From positions 62,001-126,000 of the forward strand of contig NZ_JAJAUZ010000003.1 of NCBI RefSeq assembly GCF_020532645.1: 64,000 nt of DNA, read 5' to 3'. Of this stretch, positions 16,342-28,829 are shown piece after piece. This DNA comes from Streptomyces bambusae. GTDB taxonomy: Bacteria > Actinomycetota > Actinomycetes > Streptomycetales > Streptomycetaceae. Position numbers and translations under genes: made by a program. The notes under the pieces are model-generated. The model had not been told where the DNA came from. It did not search any database and worked only from the letters and a program-made list of their open reading frames with translations. Position 1 is the first letter of the stretch, and each line of letters starts with the position of its first letter.

Positions 16342-18486
16342 TCAGCCGATTCCGGGGATGAGGGAGATGAGGAGGTCGATGAGCTTGATGCCGATGAACG
16401 GGGCGATCAGGCCGCCGAGTCCGTAGAGGCCGAGGTTGCGGCGGAGCATCCTGTCGGCGCTGGTCGGCCGGTACTGCACGCCCTTGAGGGCGAGCGGCAC
16501 GAGGGCCACGATGATCAGCGCATTGAAGATGACGGCGGACAGGATCGCGGACTCGGGGGAGGCCAGGCCCATGATGTTGAGCTTGTCGAGGCCCGGGTAG
16601 GCGACCGCGAACATCGCGGGGATGATCGCGAAGTACTTGGCGACGTCGTTGGCGATGGAGAAGGTCGTCAGCGCGCCCCGGGTGATGAGGAGCTGCTTGC
16701 CGATCTCGACGATCTCGATGAGCTTGGTCGGGTTGGAGTCGAGGTCGACCATGTTGCCGGCCTCCTTGGCGGCCGACGTGCCCGTGTTCATCGCCACGCC
16801 GACGTCCGCCTGGGCCAGCGCGGGCGCGTCGTTCGTGCCGTCACCGGTCATCGCGACCAGCTTCCCGCCCGCCTGCTCCCGCTTGATGAGGGCCATCTTG
16901 TCCTCGGGGGTGGCTTCGGCGAGGAAGTCGTCGACGCCCGCCTCCTCGGCGATGGCCTTCGCGGTGAGCGGGTTGTCACCGGTGATCATGACGGTCTTGA
17001 TGCCCATGCGGCGCAGCTCGTCGAACCGCTCCCGCATGCCCTCCTTGACCACGTCCTTGAGGTGGATGACGCCCAGGACCCGGGCGCCGTCGGCGTCTTC
17101 GACGGCCACCAGCAGCGGGGTGCCACCGGCCTGCGAGATCGTGTCGGTGAGCGCCTGCGCGTCCTCGGCCACCCGGCCGCCCTGGCCTTCCACCCAGGCG
17201 ACGACTGATCCGGTCGCGCCCTTGCGGACCTTGCGGCCGTCGACGTCGACTCCGGACATGCGGGTCTGGGCGGTGAACGCGATCCACTCGGCCTGGCCGA
17301 GTTCTCCCTGGTGGCGTTCGCGCAGCCCGTACTTCTCCTTCGCGAGGACCACGATCGAGCGGCCCTCGGGGGTCTCGTCGGCGAGGGAGGACAGCTGGGC
17401 GGCGTCGGCGAGTTCGGCGGCCGTGGTGCCCTTGACCGGGACGAACTCGGCGGCCTGCCGGTTGCCGAGGGTGATGGTTCCGGTCTTGTCGAGCAGCAGC
17501 GTGGACACGTCGCCGGCGGCCTCGACCGCCCGGCCCGACATCGCGAGTACGTTGCGCTGCACGAGCCGGTCCATGCCGGCGATGCCGATCGCGGACAGCA
17601 GCGCGCCGATGGTGGTCGGGATCAGGCAGACCAGGAGTGCGGTCAGCACGATCAGCGACTGCTTGGCTCCGGCGTAGACCGCGAAGGGCTGGAGGGTGAC
17701 GACGGCGAGCAGGAAGACGATGGTGAGGGACGCCAGCAGGATGTTGAGGGCGATCTCGTTGGGGGTCTTCTGCCGGGCGGCGCCCTCGACCAGGTTGATC
17801 ATCCGGTCGATGAACGTCTCGCCGGGCTTCGTCGTGATCTTGATGACGATCCGGTCGGAGAGGACCTTCGTACCGCCGGTCACGGCGCTGCGGTCGCCGC
17901 CGGACTCGCGGATGACGGGCGCGGACTCGCCGGTGATCGCGGACTCGTCCACGGAGGCGACACCTTCGACGACGTCCCCGTCGCCGGGGATGATGTCGCC
18001 GGCCTCGCAGACCACCAGGTCGCCGATGCGCAGCTCGGTGCCGGGTACGGACTCCTCGCTTTTGCCGTCCTGGGTGAGGCGGCGGGCGACGGTGTCGGTC
18101 TTGGCCTTGCGCAGGGTGTCGGCCTGGGCCTTGCCGCGGCCTTCCGCGACCGCCTCGGCGAGGTTGGCGAAGACGGTGGTCAGCCACAGCCAGACGGTGA
18201 TCGCCCAGCCGAACCAGTCCGTCGGGTCCTTCAGCGCCAGCACCGTCGTGACGACGGAACCGACCAGGACCACGAACATGACCGGCGACTTCACCATCAC
18301 GCGCGGGTCGAGCTTGCGGACCGCGTCCGGGAAGGACTTCAGCAGCTGCTTGGGGTCGAAGAGGCCGCCGCCCACGCGGCCCTCGGCCGGCTTGTGGCCG
18401 GTGGGCACGTCCTGGTGCGGAGCGCGGGTGGGCGCGGCTTCCTTGGTCGGGGGCATGGCGTCCTGCTTCTTTACGTCGGTGGTCAT
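16342..18486 (-). CDS. kdpB: K+-transporting ATPase ATP-binding subunit KdpB
   Basis: 714 residues from ATG 18486, overlapping the kdpA stop by ATGA. P1A-type ATPase: TGES loop, phosphorylation site D333 in [10 protein letters not shown], KdpB-type [19 protein letters not shown] in the membrane region, and [18 protein letters not shown] in the P-domain hinge. It forms the energy-coupling subunit of KdpFABC. The segment 16676-16892 is almost identical in DNA to the orphan kdpB at 24.4 kb, which suggests gene conversion. Confidence 0.97.
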   Translation of the reverse strand: MTTDVKKQDAMPPTKEAAPTRAPHQDVPTGHKPAEGRVGGGLFDPKQLLKSFPDAVRKLDPRVMVKSPVMFVVLVGSVVTTVLALKDPTDWFGWAITVWLWLTTVFANLAEAVAEGRGKAQADTLRKAKTDTVARRLTQDGKSEESVPGTELRIGDLVVCEAGDIIPGDGDVVEGVASVDESAITGESAPVIRESGGDRSAVTGGTKVLSDRIVIKITTKPGETFIDRMINLVEGAARQKTPNEIALNILLASLTIVFLLAVVTLQPFAVYAGAKQSLIVLTALLVCLIPTTIGALLSAIGIAGMDRLVQRNVLAMSGRAVEAAGDVSTLLLDKTGTITLGNRQAAEFVPVKGTTAAELADAAQLSSLADETPEGRSIVVLAKEKYGLRERHQGELGQAEWIAFTAQTRMSGVDVDGRKVRKGATGSVVAWVEGQGGRVAEDAQALTDTISQAGGTPLLVAVEDADGARVLGVIHLKDVVKEGMRERFDELRRMGIKTVMITGDNPLTAKAIAEEAGVDDFLAEATPEDKMALIKREQAGGKLVAMTGDGTNDAPALAQADVGVAMNTGTSAAKEAGNMVDLDSNPTKLIEIVEIGKQLLITRGALTTFSIANDVAKYFAIIPAMFAVAYPGLDKLNIMGLASPESAILSAVIFNALIIVALVPLALKGVQYRPTSADRMLRRNLGLYGLGGLIAPFIGIKLIDLLISLIPGIG

Positions 18487-20147
18487 GACGCCAGCCCTTC
18501 GGCGAGCGGACCCAGCGCGAGTGCCGGGAAGTAGGTCAGACCGGTGATGATCATGATGGTGCCGACGAGCAGACCGGTGTAGAGCGGCTTGTCGGTGCGC
18601 AGGGTGCCGGCCGTCTCGGGGACGGGCTTCTGCTCGGCGAGCGAGCCGGCCAGCGCGAGGACGAACACCATCGGCAGGAAGCGGCCCAGCAGCATCGCGA
18701 TGCCGATGGTCGAGTTGAACCACTGCGTGTCGGCGTTCAGGCCCGCGAACGCTGAGCCGTTGTTGTTGGCGCCGGAGGTGTAGGCGTACAGGATCTCGGA
18801 GAACCCGTGCGCGCCGGTGTTGGTCATCGAGTTCGCCGGGGTGGGCAGGGCCATCGCGGCGGCGGTGAAGCACAGGACGAGCGCGGGGGTGATGAGGATG
18901 TAGCAGGCCGCGAACTTGATCTCGCGGGTGCCGATCTTCTTGCCGAGGTACTCGGGCGTACGGCCGACCATCAGGCCGGCGATGAACACGGCGATGACCG
19001 CCATGATCAGCATGCCGTAGAGGCCGGAGCCGACGCCGCCGGGGGCGATCTCGCCGAGCTGCATGCCGAGCAGCTGGATGCCGCCGCCGAAGCCGGTGTA
19101 CGAGGAGTGGAAGGAGTTCACCGCGCCGGTGGACGTCAGCGTCGTCGCGACGGAGAAGATGGCGGAGGCGCCGATGCCGAAACGCGTCTCCTTGCCCTCC
19201 ATCGCACCGCCCGCGGCCTCGAACGCCGGCCCGTGGCCAGCGAATTCGGTCCACATCATGAGCGCGGTGAAACCGATCCAGATGACCGCCATCGTGGCGA
19301 GGATCGCGTAGCCCTGCCGCAGGTTTCCGACCATCCGGCCGAAGGTGCGGGTGAGGGAGAACGGGATGACGAGGATCAGGAAGATCTCGAAGAGGTTCGA
19401 GAAGGGCGTCGGGTTCTCGAAGGGGTGGGCCGAGTTGGCGTTGAAGTAGCCGCCGCCGTTCGTGCCCAGCTCCTTGATGACCTCCTGCGAGGCCACCGCG
19501 CCGCCGTTCCACTGCTGGCTGCCGCCCGTGAACTGGCCGACCTCGTGGATTCCGGCGAAGTTCTGGATCGCGCCGCACGCGACGAGCACGAGCGCGCCGA
19601 TGACTGCCATGGGCAGCAGGATCCGTACGGTGCCTCGCACCAAGTCGGCCCAGAAGTTGCCGAGTTCACCGGTACGGGAACGGGCGAAGCCGCGTACGAG
19701 GGCGACGGCGACCGCCATGCCGACGGCCGCGGACACGAAGTTCTGCACCGCCAGGCCGCCGGTCTGCACGACGTGGCCCATGGCCTGCTCGCCGTAGTAC
19801 GACTGCCAGTTGGTGTTGGCGACGAAGGACGCGGCGGTGTTGAAGGCCTGGTCCGGGTCGATGGACTGGAAGCCCAGCGAGCCGGGCAGCACACCCTGCA
19901 GCCGCTGCAGCGCGTAGAGGAACAGGACGCTCACGGCCGAGAAGGCCAGCACCCCGCGCAGGTACGCGGGCCAGCGCATCTCGGTGCCGGGGTTGGCGCC
20001 GATCGCCCGGTAGATCCACTTCTCCGGCTTGTAGTGCTTCTCGGAGGAGTAGACGCGGGCCATGTAATCGCCGAGCGGGCGGTAGGCCAGCGCGAGCGCG
20101 CCGATCAGGGCGAGCAGCTGGAGCACACCAGCGGTCTGGGGACTCAT
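18483..20147 (-). CDS. kdpA: K+-transporting ATPase channel-like subunit KdpA
   Basis: 554 residues from ATG 20147 ([20 protein letters not shown]). About ten membrane helices in the superfamily-of-K+-transporters layout, with selectivity-filter-like loops including [40 protein letters not shown] and [14 protein letters not shown]. It binds and translocates K+ in KdpFABC. It begins 8 nt after the kdpF stop and overlaps kdpB by 4 nt, so the operon is tightly coupled. Confidence 0.97.
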   Translation of the reverse strand: MSPQTAGVLQLLALIGALALAYRPLGDYMARVYSSEKHYKPEKWIYRAIGANPGTEMRWPAYLRGVLAFSAVSVLFLYALQRLQGVLPGSLGFQSIDPDQAFNTAASFVANTNWQSYYGEQAMGHVVQTGGLAVQNFVSAAVGMAVAVALVRGFARSRTGELGNFWADLVRGTVRILLPMAVIGALVLVACGAIQNFAGIHEVGQFTGGSQQWNGGAVASQEVIKELGTNGGGYFNANSAHPFENPTPFSNLFEIFLILVIPFSLTRTFGRMVGNLRQGYAILATMAVIWIGFTALMMWTEFAGHGPAFEAAGGAMEGKETRFGIGASAIFSVATTLTSTGAVNSFHSSYTGFGGGIQLLGMQLGEIAPGGVGSGLYGMLIMAVIAVFIAGLMVGRTPEYLGKKIGTREIKFAACYILITPALVLCFTAAAMALPTPANSMTNTGAHGFSEILYAYTSGANNNGSAFAGLNADTQWFNSTIGIAMLLGRFLPMVFVLALAGSLAEQKPVPETAGTLRTDKPLYTGLLVGTIMIITGLTYFPALALGPLAEGLAS

Positions 20148-20155
20148 GTCGGAAC

Positions 20156-20245
20156 TCAGAACCTCTCCGGCTTGACGAGGGCGAGGACGAGGTAACCGAG
20201 CAGGGCGACGGCCACGGCGAGGCCGACGATGTTCTCGACGTTCAC
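20156..20245 (-). CDS. kdpF: KdpF small membrane subunit
   Basis: 29 residues from GTG 20245: [13 protein letters not shown]..., one membrane helix and a VKPERF tail as in KdpF proteins, which stabilise the KdpABC complex. The GTG overlaps the stop of the preceding 27-residue frame (GTGA), and kdpA follows after 8 nt. Confidence 0.9.
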   Translation of the reverse strand: MNVENIVGLAVAVALLGYLVLALVKPERF

Positions 20246-20325
20246 AGCTTGGCCACCCCTCGGGCGATGAGGGCCACCAGCGCGAAGATCGCGACCGTGG
20301 TGACGACGAAGGCCAGATCGGCCAT
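20242..20325 (-). CDS. 27-residue membrane peptide upstream of kdpF
   Basis: ATG 20325 with AGGAG 7 nt upstream; the peptide begins [10 protein letters not shown] and is a single hydrophobic helix ending RGVAKL. Its stop overlaps the kdpF start by GTGA, so it is the first gene of the operon. Similar mini-proteins precede kdpF in other actinobacteria as far as I recall, but the function is undescribed; it could be an extra KdpFABC subunit or a leader peptide coupling translation. Confidence 0.75.
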   Translation of the reverse strand: MADLAFVVTTVAIFALVALIARGVAKL

Positions 20326-20413
20326 CGTGAGCTCCTGATGAAGTGATGAGACGGAAAATCGGCCGGACTGGCCGAGACCCAGCAAAGCGCGAGGTCACCG
20401 GCCGCATGCGGAC

Positions 20414-20542
20414 CCTTGATGACCTCCATACGGGCGCAGCGGATCCCTTAACGCACCCCATACGCACGCCGCCGGTGCCCGCCGGGCCCGGCGTATGGAG
20501 GGCGTGAAGAGGGGCCGGAGCGGCGTATGGATCCCGGTAAGG
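20414..20542. promoter_or_regulatory. Four-copy CCATACG motif array between kdp operon and KimA-like gene
   Basis: A 19-bp motif, roughly YCTTNMYGNNNYCCATACG, occurs on the plus strand at 20414-20432 and 20446-20464, and on the minus strand at 20492-20510 and 20524-20542. Within each pair the starts are exactly 32 bp apart, about three helical turns. The motifs face the two divergent K+ uptake units symmetrically. Likely operators for a shared regulator, with KdpE the obvious candidate; this is inferred. Confidence 0.6.
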
Positions 20543-20608
20543 CGGGTGGTGGGGAGGGGGCGGGGATTTGACGCTGTGCTCACTGCTCATCACGGAGGAC
20601 ACAGCGAC

Positions 20609-22620
<2,012 letters not shown>

Positions 22621-22627
<7 letters not shown>

Positions 22628-22640
22628 CGTGCTCTTGACG
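22621..22640 (-). promoter_or_regulatory. CGTCAAG-type direct repeat upstream of orphan kdpB
   Basis: On the minus strand CGTCAAGAGCACGTCAGAGG carries CGTCA half-sites repeated with an 11-bp period, as in PhoB/OmpR-type sites. It overlaps the stop of the KimA-like gene and lies 170 bp before the orphan kdpB. Matches three further sites at 25763, 32539 and 34218. Confidence 0.45.
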
Positions 22641-22810
22641 GCTGTCTGATGCGTCCCGTACGCCGCCGTCAAGATGCCGCCAATTCCGGTCTCGGCAGGG
22701 CCGGATGGCTTTGAACGAGCCGTATTTTCCTGCCTGTTGCGCTGCCTCTGCCCGCCACCGCGCGGGCCGGGGGCGGCCCGGTCGAATCCGCTCCCTCAGA
22801 AGGTCAAGCA

Positions 22811-24961
22811 ATGTCTTCCGCTGCCACGCGGCACGTTCCCCCGGGTCTCGGCTCGCCTCCCCGGTCACCGGTCACCCGGCCGCCCCGCCGGCGTCCGGGG
22901 CCGGCGGACCTGCTGGAGCCCGGCCGGCTGGCGGCCTCCACCCGCGAGGCCGTCGCCAAGCTGCACCCGCGCGAACTGGTGAGGAAACCCGTCCTGTTCG
23001 TCGTCGCGGCGGGCTCCGCGCTGACGACGCTCTCGGCACTGATCCACCCGTCCGTGTTCACCTGGGTCATCAGCGTCTGGCTGTGGCTGACCGTGCTCTT
23101 CGCGAACTTCGCGGAGGCGGTCGCCGAGGGCCGCGGCCGCGCCCAGGCGGCCTCGCTCCGCAAGGCCCACACCGACACGGTCGCGGTACGGCTCCGGCAC
23201 TGGACGTACGGCGCGAACCTGCGCACCGCGGAGACCGAGGTGGTCACCCCTGTCGAACTCCAGCCGTTCGACTTCGTGCTCGTCGAGGCCGGCGAGCTGA
23301 TCCCGGCCGACGGCGACGTCGTCGACGGCGCCGCGATGGTCGACGAGTCGGCCGTCACCGGCGAATCCGCCCCGGTCCTGAGGGAGTCGGGCGGCGACCG
23401 GTCGGGCGTCACCGGCGGCACGACCGTGCTGTCCGACGCGGTCGTCATCCGGGTGACCTCCCGGCCCGGCGAGAGCTTCATCGACCGGATGATCGCCCTG
23501 GTCGAAGGCGCCTCCCGGCAGAAGACCCCGAACGAGATCGCGCTGAACATCCTGCTGGCCGCGCTCACCTTCGTCTTCATCCTGATCGTCGTCAGCCTCG
23601 AACCGATGGCCGACTACGCGAACGCGGCCCAGTCCACCACCACGCTGGTGGCCCTGCTCGTCACCCTGATCCCCACCACCATCGGTACCCTGCTGTCCGC
23701 CATCGGCATCGCCGGCATGGACCGCCTGGTCCGGCGCAACGTGCTCGCCATGAGCGGCCGGGCGGTCGAGGCCGCGGGCGACGTGAACACCCTGCTCCTG
23801 GACAAGACCGGCACGATCACCCACGGCAACCGGGAGGCCGCCGCCTTCATCCCGCTGCCGGGCATCGACCACGCCGCCCTGGCGGACGCCGCGCAGCTGT
23901 CCTCCCTCGCCGACGACACCCCCGAGGGCCGGTCCGTGGTCGAGCTGGCCGCCCGCTACGGCTTCACCCCGCCGGCCGGGCACGAGCTGGCCAATCCGCG
24001 CTTCACCGAGTTCAGTGCCCGCACCCGCATGAGCGGGATCAACCTGAGCTGGGACAACGGCGCCGGACTCGCCATCCGCAAGGGGGCCTCCGCGCAGGTC
24101 ATGGACTGGGTGACGATGCGCGGCGGCACCGTCCCGGCGGAGGCGGCCGCCTGGTCCGCCGAGGTGTCCGCATCGGGTGGCACCCCGCTGCTGGTCGCCG
24201 TCCACGACTGGGACGGACCGCGCGTCCTGGGCATCATCCACCTCAAGGACGTCGTCAAGGACGGCATCCGGGAGCGGTTCGCGGAACTGCGCCGCATGGG
24301 CATCCGCACGGTCATGGTGACCGGCGACAACGAGCTGACCGCCCGCGCCATCGCCGCCGAAGCGGGCGTCGACGAGTACCTCGCGGAGGCGACGCCCGAG
24401 GACAAGATGGCGTTGATCAAGCGGGAGCAGGCGGGCGGGAAGCTGGTCGCGATGACCGGTGACGGTACGAACGACGCGCCCGCGCTGGCCCAGGCGGACG
24501 TCGGCGTGGCGATGAACACGGGCACGTCGGCCGCCAAGGAGGCCGGCAACATGGTCGACCTCGACTCCAACCCGACCAAACTCATCGAGATCGTCGAGAT
24601 CGGCAAGCAACTCCTCATCACCCGCGGCGCGTTGACGACGTTCTCCATCACGAACGACGTCGCCAAGTACTTCGCGATCATCCCGGCCATGTTCACCGCC
24701 GCCTACCCCGGCCTGGAAGCGCTGAACGTCATGGGCCTGCACAGCCCCCGCTCGGCCATCACGTCGGCGATCATCTTCAACGCGCTGATCATCATCGCGC
24801 TGATCCCCCTCGCCCTGCGCGGAGTCCGGTACAAGCCCGCCTCCGCGCACGACCTCCTGCGCCGCAACCTGACCGTCTACGGACTCGGCGGCCTCGTCCT
24901 GCCCTTCGCAGGCATCAAACTCATCGACTTCCTGGTCTCCCACATCCCCGGCATCGGCTGA
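22811..24961 (+). CDS. Orphan KdpB paralog (P1A-type ATPase without KdpA/KdpC partners)
   Basis: 716 residues from ATG 22811, with GAAGG 7 nt upstream. It has the complete KdpB core: TGES, D331 in [47 protein letters not shown] and the same C-terminal [18 protein letters not shown] ending. The N-terminal 40 residues are Pro/Arg-rich and unlike KdpB1. No kdpA, kdpC or kdpF accompanies it; the next gene is a frameshifted acetyltransferase. It may swap into the Kdp complex or serve another purpose. A block of about 215 bp (24415-24631) is nearly identical to kdpB1. Confidence 0.93.
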   Translation: MSSAATRHVPPGLGSPPRSPVTRPPRRRPGPADLLEPGRLAASTREAVAKLHPRELVRKPVLFVVAAGSALTTLSALIHPSVFTWVISVWLWLTVLFANFAEAVAEGRGRAQAASLRKAHTDTVAVRLRHWTYGANLRTAETEVVTPVELQPFDFVLVEAGELIPADGDVVDGAAMVDESAVTGESAPVLRESGGDRSGVTGGTTVLSDAVVIRVTSRPGESFIDRMIALVEGASRQKTPNEIALNILLAALTFVFILIVVSLEPMADYANAAQSTTTLVALLVTLIPTTIGTLLSAIGIAGMDRLVRRNVLAMSGRAVEAAGDVNTLLLDKTGTITHGNREAAAFIPLPGIDHAALADAAQLSSLADDTPEGRSVVELAARYGFTPPAGHELANPRFTEFSARTRMSGINLSWDNGAGLAIRKGASAQVMDWVTMRGGTVPAEAAAWSAEVSASGGTPLLVAVHDWDGPRVLGIIHLKDVVKDGIRERFAELRRMGIRTVMVTGDNELTARAIAAEAGVDEYLAEATPEDKMALIKREQAGGKLVAMTGDGTNDAPALAQADVGVAMNTGTSAAKEAGNMVDLDSNPTKLIEIVEIGKQLLITRGALTTFSITNDVAKYFAIIPAMFTAAYPGLEALNVMGLHSPRSAITSAIIFNALIIIALIPLALRGVRYKPASAHDLLRRNLTVYGLGGLVLPFAGIKLIDFLVSHIPGIG

Positions 24962-25014
24962 GTCCTGCCGGCGCGCCCTGCCCCCACCCGTTCCTGCTCC
25001 CCGAAGTAGACCCC

Positions 25015-25802
25015 GTGATAGAGCTTCCCGCGGCGGCCGCCACCGCCTTCTCCCACTGGTTCCCCGCCGGAGCCCCCGGCATCGTCGGTCTCGCCGAACA
25101 CGTCCGGGCCACCGGCAACGGCCGCTGGTGGGCCGACCGGCCCGTCGACGCCCGGACGCCGGCCGTCGAGTGCGGCGACCTCCTGCTGCTGCGCGGCGAC
25201 CCGCGGGCCCTCGACCCCGAAGCCCTCGCGCCGTTCGCCCTCCACCGCGTCGAGGCCCCGGCCCGCTTCGTCCCCGTGCTGCGGGCCGCCTTCCCCTGCT
25301 CACCCCGTGGGAGCGCATGGTCTACGTCCACCATGCCCCCGCCCTGCCGGCCCGGCCGCCGCGCGGCACGACCGTCCGACGCCTGACCGCGGAAGACGCC
25401 GACGCCCTCGCGGACCTGGGGCCGCAGGCCGCCTGGATCCACGGCACCTGGGGAGGCCCGCACGCCCTGGCCGCCTCCGGGGCCGCGTGGGGGGCCTTCC
25501 ACCGCGGCCGGCTTCGCGCCGTGGCCTGTACGTACGTCCTGGGCAGTCGCCACGAGGACCTCGCCGTGTTCGCCGACCCGGGCCACCGGCGGCAGCACCT
25601 GGCGCTGGCCTGCGTCAACGCCCTGTGTGCGGACATCGCGGCCCGCGGACGCACGCCCAGCTGGACCTGCTCCCGGGACAACAAGCCGAGCCGGCTGCTC
25701 GCCTGGCGCGCCGGCTTCCGGCTCCGGCACGAGTACGTCCACTACTGCACCGGCAGGAAGAGCGTTAAGACCGCGTCAGGGTTTCATCAGACGGGCGTAT
25801 AG
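25015..25802 (+). pseudogene. GNAT-family acetyltransferase split by a frameshift
   Basis: The N-terminal part (GTG 25015) reads through GDLLLLRGDPRALDPEALAP to VPVLRAAFP at about 25297. The protein-like sequence then continues in another frame from LLTPWERMVYVHH at about 25298, through TVRRLTAEDADALADLGPQA and the FADPGHRRQHLALACVNAL acetyl-CoA loop, to SRDNKPSRLLAWRAGFR and a stop at 25802. Both halves resemble one GNAT protein of about 260 residues. Either a real frameshift mutation or a sequencing error near 25290-25300 (a C-rich stretch). Confidence 0.65.
25763..25782 (+). promoter_or_regulatory. CGTTAAG..CGTCAG direct repeat upstream of the second APC transporter
   Basis: CGTTAAGACCGCGTCAGGGT follows the same 11-bp-period pattern seen at 22621, 32539 and 34218, and a GGCGTATAGG element follows at 25794. 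It lies about 110 bp before ATG 25890, overlapping the tail of the GNAT remnant. Confidence 0.45.
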
Positions 25803-25889
25803 GCCGATTGGCGGAGGAATGGCTGCGTACGCTGACTCAGCCGTCGACGTCGATGGCCGAATCTGTGCCGTACGACAGGAGCCCGCACG

Positions 25890-27824
25890 ATGGCCACCCC
25901 TGCCCGCGCCCCGCGTCTGCGGGCCTGGCTGCTGGAAGGTTTGACCGACCGCCGCCACAAACAGCAGCAGCACCCCGAGAGCGCGCACGAGGGCAAGCCC
26001 TGGTACCGCGTCATGTGCCTGACCGGTCTGGACTACTTCTCCACCCTCGGCTACCAGCCAGGCATCGCGGCCCTCGCGGCCGGGCTGCTGTCGCCCGTGG
26101 CGACCATCGTCCTGGTGCTGCTGACCCTGTTCGGGGCCCTGCCCGTCTACCGGCGGGTCGCCCAGGAGAGCCCGAACGGCGAAGGCTCGATCGCGATGCT
26201 GGAGCGGCTGCTGTCGTTCTGGAAGGGCAAGCTGTTCGTGCTGACCCTCCTCGGGTTCGCGGCGACCGACTTCCTCATCACGATCACGCTGTCGGCGGCG
26301 GACGCGACCGCGCACCTCGTGGAGAACCCGCACCTGACCAGCACCCTGCACGGCCACGAGGTGCTGATCACACTGATCCTGATCGCGCTGCTCGGCGCCG
26401 TGTTCCTCAAGGGGTTCAGCGAGGCCATCGGCCTGGCCGTGGCGCTGGTCGTGTCGTACCTGCTGCTCAACGCCGTGGTAGTCGCCGTCGGCCTGTGGCA
26501 GGTGGCCACCGAGCCGCACGTGGTCACGGACTGGAGCAGTGCTCTCACCACAGAGCACGGCAACCCTTTCATGATGATCGCCATAGCCCTCGTGGTCTTC
26601 CCCAAGCTGGCCCTCGGCCTCTCCGGATTCGAGACCGGCGTCGCCGTCATGCCGCACGTCCAGGGCGAGCCCGGCGAGGACCCGGACCGCCCCGCCGGCC
26701 GCATCAAGGGCACCAAGAAGCTCTTGACCACCGCCGCCGTGATCATGAGCGTCTTCCTGATCTGCTCCAGCTTCATCACCACCCTCCTCATCCCCGCCGA
26801 CGAGTTCAAGCCGGGCGGCGAAGCGAACGGCCGCGCCCTCGCCTACCTCGCCCACGAGCACCTCGGCTCGGCCTTCGGCACCGTCTACGACATCTCCACC
26901 ATCCTGATCCTCTGGTTCGCCGGCTCCTCCGCCATGGCCGGCCTGCTGAACCTGATGCCCCGCTACCTGCCCCGCTACGGCATGGCCCCGCACTGGGCCC
27001 GCGCCCTGCGCCCCATGGTCATCGTGTTCACCCTGATCGCGTTCCTCGTGACCTGGATCTTCAACGCCGACGTGGACGCGCAGGGCGGCGCGTACGCCAC
27101 CGGTGTGCTCGTCCTCATCACCTCCGCGGCCGTCGCCGTGACCATCGCCGCCCGCCGGGCCCGCGAACGCGGCTGGACCATCGGCTTCGGCATCATCTCC
27201 GCCGTCTTCATCTACACGACCGCCGTCAACGTCGTCGAACGCCCCGACGGCGTGAAGATCGGTGCCTGCTTCATCGCCGGCATCATGGCCCTGTCGCTGC
27301 TCTCCCGCCTCGCCCGCGTCTTCGAACTCCGCGTCACGGACGTCGAGTTCGACGACATGGCGCAGCGGTTCATCCGCGACACCGCCACCCGCACGATCCG
27401 GTTCATCGCCAACGAGCCCGACAACCGCGACAAGGCCGAGTACCGCGAGAAGATCGACCAGATCCGCGCCGACAACGACACCCCGACCGGGGACGACTTC
27501 CTGTTCGTGGAGGTCACCGTCCTCGACCCGTCCGAGTTCGAGGCCGGGCTGAAGGTCCGCGGCGAGGTCATGCACGACCGCTACCGCGTCCTCACGCTGG
27601 AGTCCTCGTCCGTACCGAACGCACTCGCCGCGCTCCTGCTCCACGTACGCGACGAAACCGGCCAGCGACCGCACATCTACTTCGAGTGGACCGAGGGCAA
27701 CCCGCTCGCCAACTTCCTGCGGTTCTTCCTCTTCGGACAGGGTGAAGTCGCCCCCGTCACCCGCGAGGTCATCCGCGAAGCGGAACCCGACCGGAACCGC
27801 CGCCCGCACGTCCACGCAGGGTAG
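25890..27824 (+). CDS. APC-superfamily transporter, possible potassium or amino-acid importer
   Basis: 644 residues from ATG 25890, with AGGAG 8 nt upstream. Twelve predicted membrane helices start after residue 45 at [20 protein letters not shown]. Characteristic loops include [20 protein letters not shown] and [16 protein letters not shown], and a hydrophilic C-terminal domain of about 160 residues follows ([30 protein letters not shown]). The [10 protein letters not shown] entry motif places it in the KimA/YdaO-related branch of APC transporters, distinct from the gene at 20.6 kb. The shared upstream repeat with other potassium genes supports, but does not prove, a K+ role. Confidence 0.8.
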   Translation: MATPARAPRLRAWLLEGLTDRRHKQQQHPESAHEGKPWYRVMCLTGLDYFSTLGYQPGIAALAAGLLSPVATIVLVLLTLFGALPVYRRVAQESPNGEGSIAMLERLLSFWKGKLFVLTLLGFAATDFLITITLSAADATAHLVENPHLTSTLHGHEVLITLILIALLGAVFLKGFSEAIGLAVALVVSYLLLNAVVVAVGLWQVATEPHVVTDWSSALTTEHGNPFMMIAIALVVFPKLALGLSGFETGVAVMPHVQGEPGEDPDRPAGRIKGTKKLLTTAAVIMSVFLICSSFITTLLIPADEFKPGGEANGRALAYLAHEHLGSAFGTVYDISTILILWFAGSSAMAGLLNLMPRYLPRYGMAPHWARALRPMVIVFTLIAFLVTWIFNADVDAQGGAYATGVLVLITSAAVAVTIAARRARERGWTIGFGIISAVFIYTTAVNVVERPDGVKIGACFIAGIMALSLLSRLARVFELRVTDVEFDDMAQRFIRDTATRTIRFIANEPDNRDKAEYREKIDQIRADNDTPTGDDFLFVEVTVLDPSEFEAGLKVRGEVMHDRYRVLTLESSSVPNALAALLLHVRDETGQRPHIYFEWTEGNPLANFLRFFLFGQGEVAPVTREVIREAEPDRNRRPHVHAG

Positions 27825-27852
27825 GGAACCGGCCGGCCACGAGCCGCAGCGC

Positions 27853-27885
27853 GCGCGGCGGGACCGTCAGCGGGTCCCGCCGCGC
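27853..27885. terminator. Bidirectional 13-bp stem terminator between convergent genes
   Basis: GCGCGGCGGGACC (27853-27865) pairs perfectly with 27873-27885; the stop codon of the minus-strand regulator lies in the loop (27867-27869). Confidence 0.7.
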
Positions 27886-28622
27886 CCCGCTGCCCCGCCG
27901 CGCTCCGCCCCCAACAGCCGCTCCCGCCAGTCCGCCATCCCCTGCCGCAGCGACGCGCTCACCACCCCGAGGAACTCCGCCGAGTCCCCGAACCGGGCAC
28001 CGGCCGGGGTCTGCGCCCCCAGGATCTCGGCCCCGCGCTGCGCGGCCGCCATCAGCGCCTCGTTCATCTGCACCGCCGCGAGGGTGGAGCGGAACCAGAT
28101 CTCGTCGTCCATGACGTACCGCTCGCGGCGCCCGCCGGGGGTCCGCTCCCGCTTGACCATCGCCTGCTGTTCGAGGAAACCGATGGCGTGGGACACCGAC
28201 GCCGGACTGACCTGCAGCCGCTGGACCAGGTCGGAGGCGGTGAGCGTGCCGTCGTCCGTGACGTACAGGCACACCAGCACGCGGGCCGCCATCCGCGGCA
28301 GGCCCTGCCGTTCGAGCAGCGTGGTGAAGAACTCCGTGAACTCCTCGACTGCCCGCGGGTCCCGGCCGTGGCCGTCCGCCGCGGCCGGTGCCGGTGCCGC
28401 AGCCGCGGTCCGTGCCTGCCGGGGCCGGCGGGCGCGATCCCGCGTGGCCGCCTGCGCCCGGTCCGCCCGGTAGGCGTCCGGCCCGCCGTTCCGGGTCACC
28501 TCGCGCATCACGGTCGACGCCGGGCGCCCCATCCGCCGGCCGATCTCCGTGTACCCGAGCCCCTCGGCCAGCCCGACGGCGATCTCCCGGCGCTCCTCGG
28601 CGGTGAGCCTTCCTCCCGGCAT
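27867..28622 (-). CDS. GbsR/MarR-type regulator with N-terminal helix-turn-helix
   Basis: 251 residues from ATG 28622, with GGGAGGAG 6 nt upstream; longer in-frame starts lack a ribosome site. Residues 1-50 hold an HTH_38/IS30-like helix-turn-helix (RLTAEERREIAVGLAEGLGY..RRMGRPASTVMREVTRNGG). A basic Ala/Pro linker follows, then a GbsR-like winged helix (MAARVLVCLYVTDDGTLTAS..VSHAIGFLEQQAMVKRERTP). Two DNA-binding modules in one chain are notable. It is divergent from a serine hydrolase, with several symmetrical elements between them, so it probably controls that gene and itself. Confidence 0.8.
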   Translation of the reverse strand: MPGGRLTAEERREIAVGLAEGLGYTEIGRRMGRPASTVMREVTRNGGPDAYRADRAQAATRDRARRPRQARTAAAAPAPAAADGHGRDPRAVEEFTEFFTTLLERQGLPRMAARVLVCLYVTDDGTLTASDLVQRLQVSPASVSHAIGFLEQQAMVKRERTPGGRRERYVMDDEIWFRSTLAAVQMNEALMAAAQRGAEILGAQTPAGARFGDSAEFLGVVSASLRQGMADWRERLLGAERGGAAGRGGTR

Positions 28623-28694
28623 CCGCGCTCCTCCCCTGTGACGTGTCCGTGGCATCTCCGTGCCACGTCCGTACAGTGTGCGTTCAATCAACAG

Positions 28695-28752
28695 TCATTG
28701 CAATTGATCCTCAGGGTTCCGATTGCGTTCGGTCTCAGGGTCATTGCAATTG
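28695..28752. repeat. Two copies of TCATTGCAATTG in a divergent promoter region
   Basis: TCATTGCAATTG occurs at 28695-28706 and 28741-28752, and TCAGGG occurs near both copies. The core ATTGCAAT is symmetric. The copies lie just upstream of the regulator start at 28622 in an AT-rich stretch; good candidates for autoregulatory sites. Confidence 0.55.
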
Positions 28753-28829
28753 CTCTGCCTAAAATCCGCCAAATGCCGTCAACTGACAGGGGTTGGTTGT
28801 TGATGGATCAGTAAACGCAATGTAGCTTC

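Noticed and set aside
16342..19578. 1078-codon frame covering kdpB plus upstream sequence
   Set aside because: Only the part from ATG 18486 is KdpB; the rest is antisense-frame shadow of kdpA.
20326..20608. c-di-AMP (ydaO) riboswitch before the K+ genes
   Set aside because: I could not find the conserved core; the repeated CCATACG motif explains the region better.
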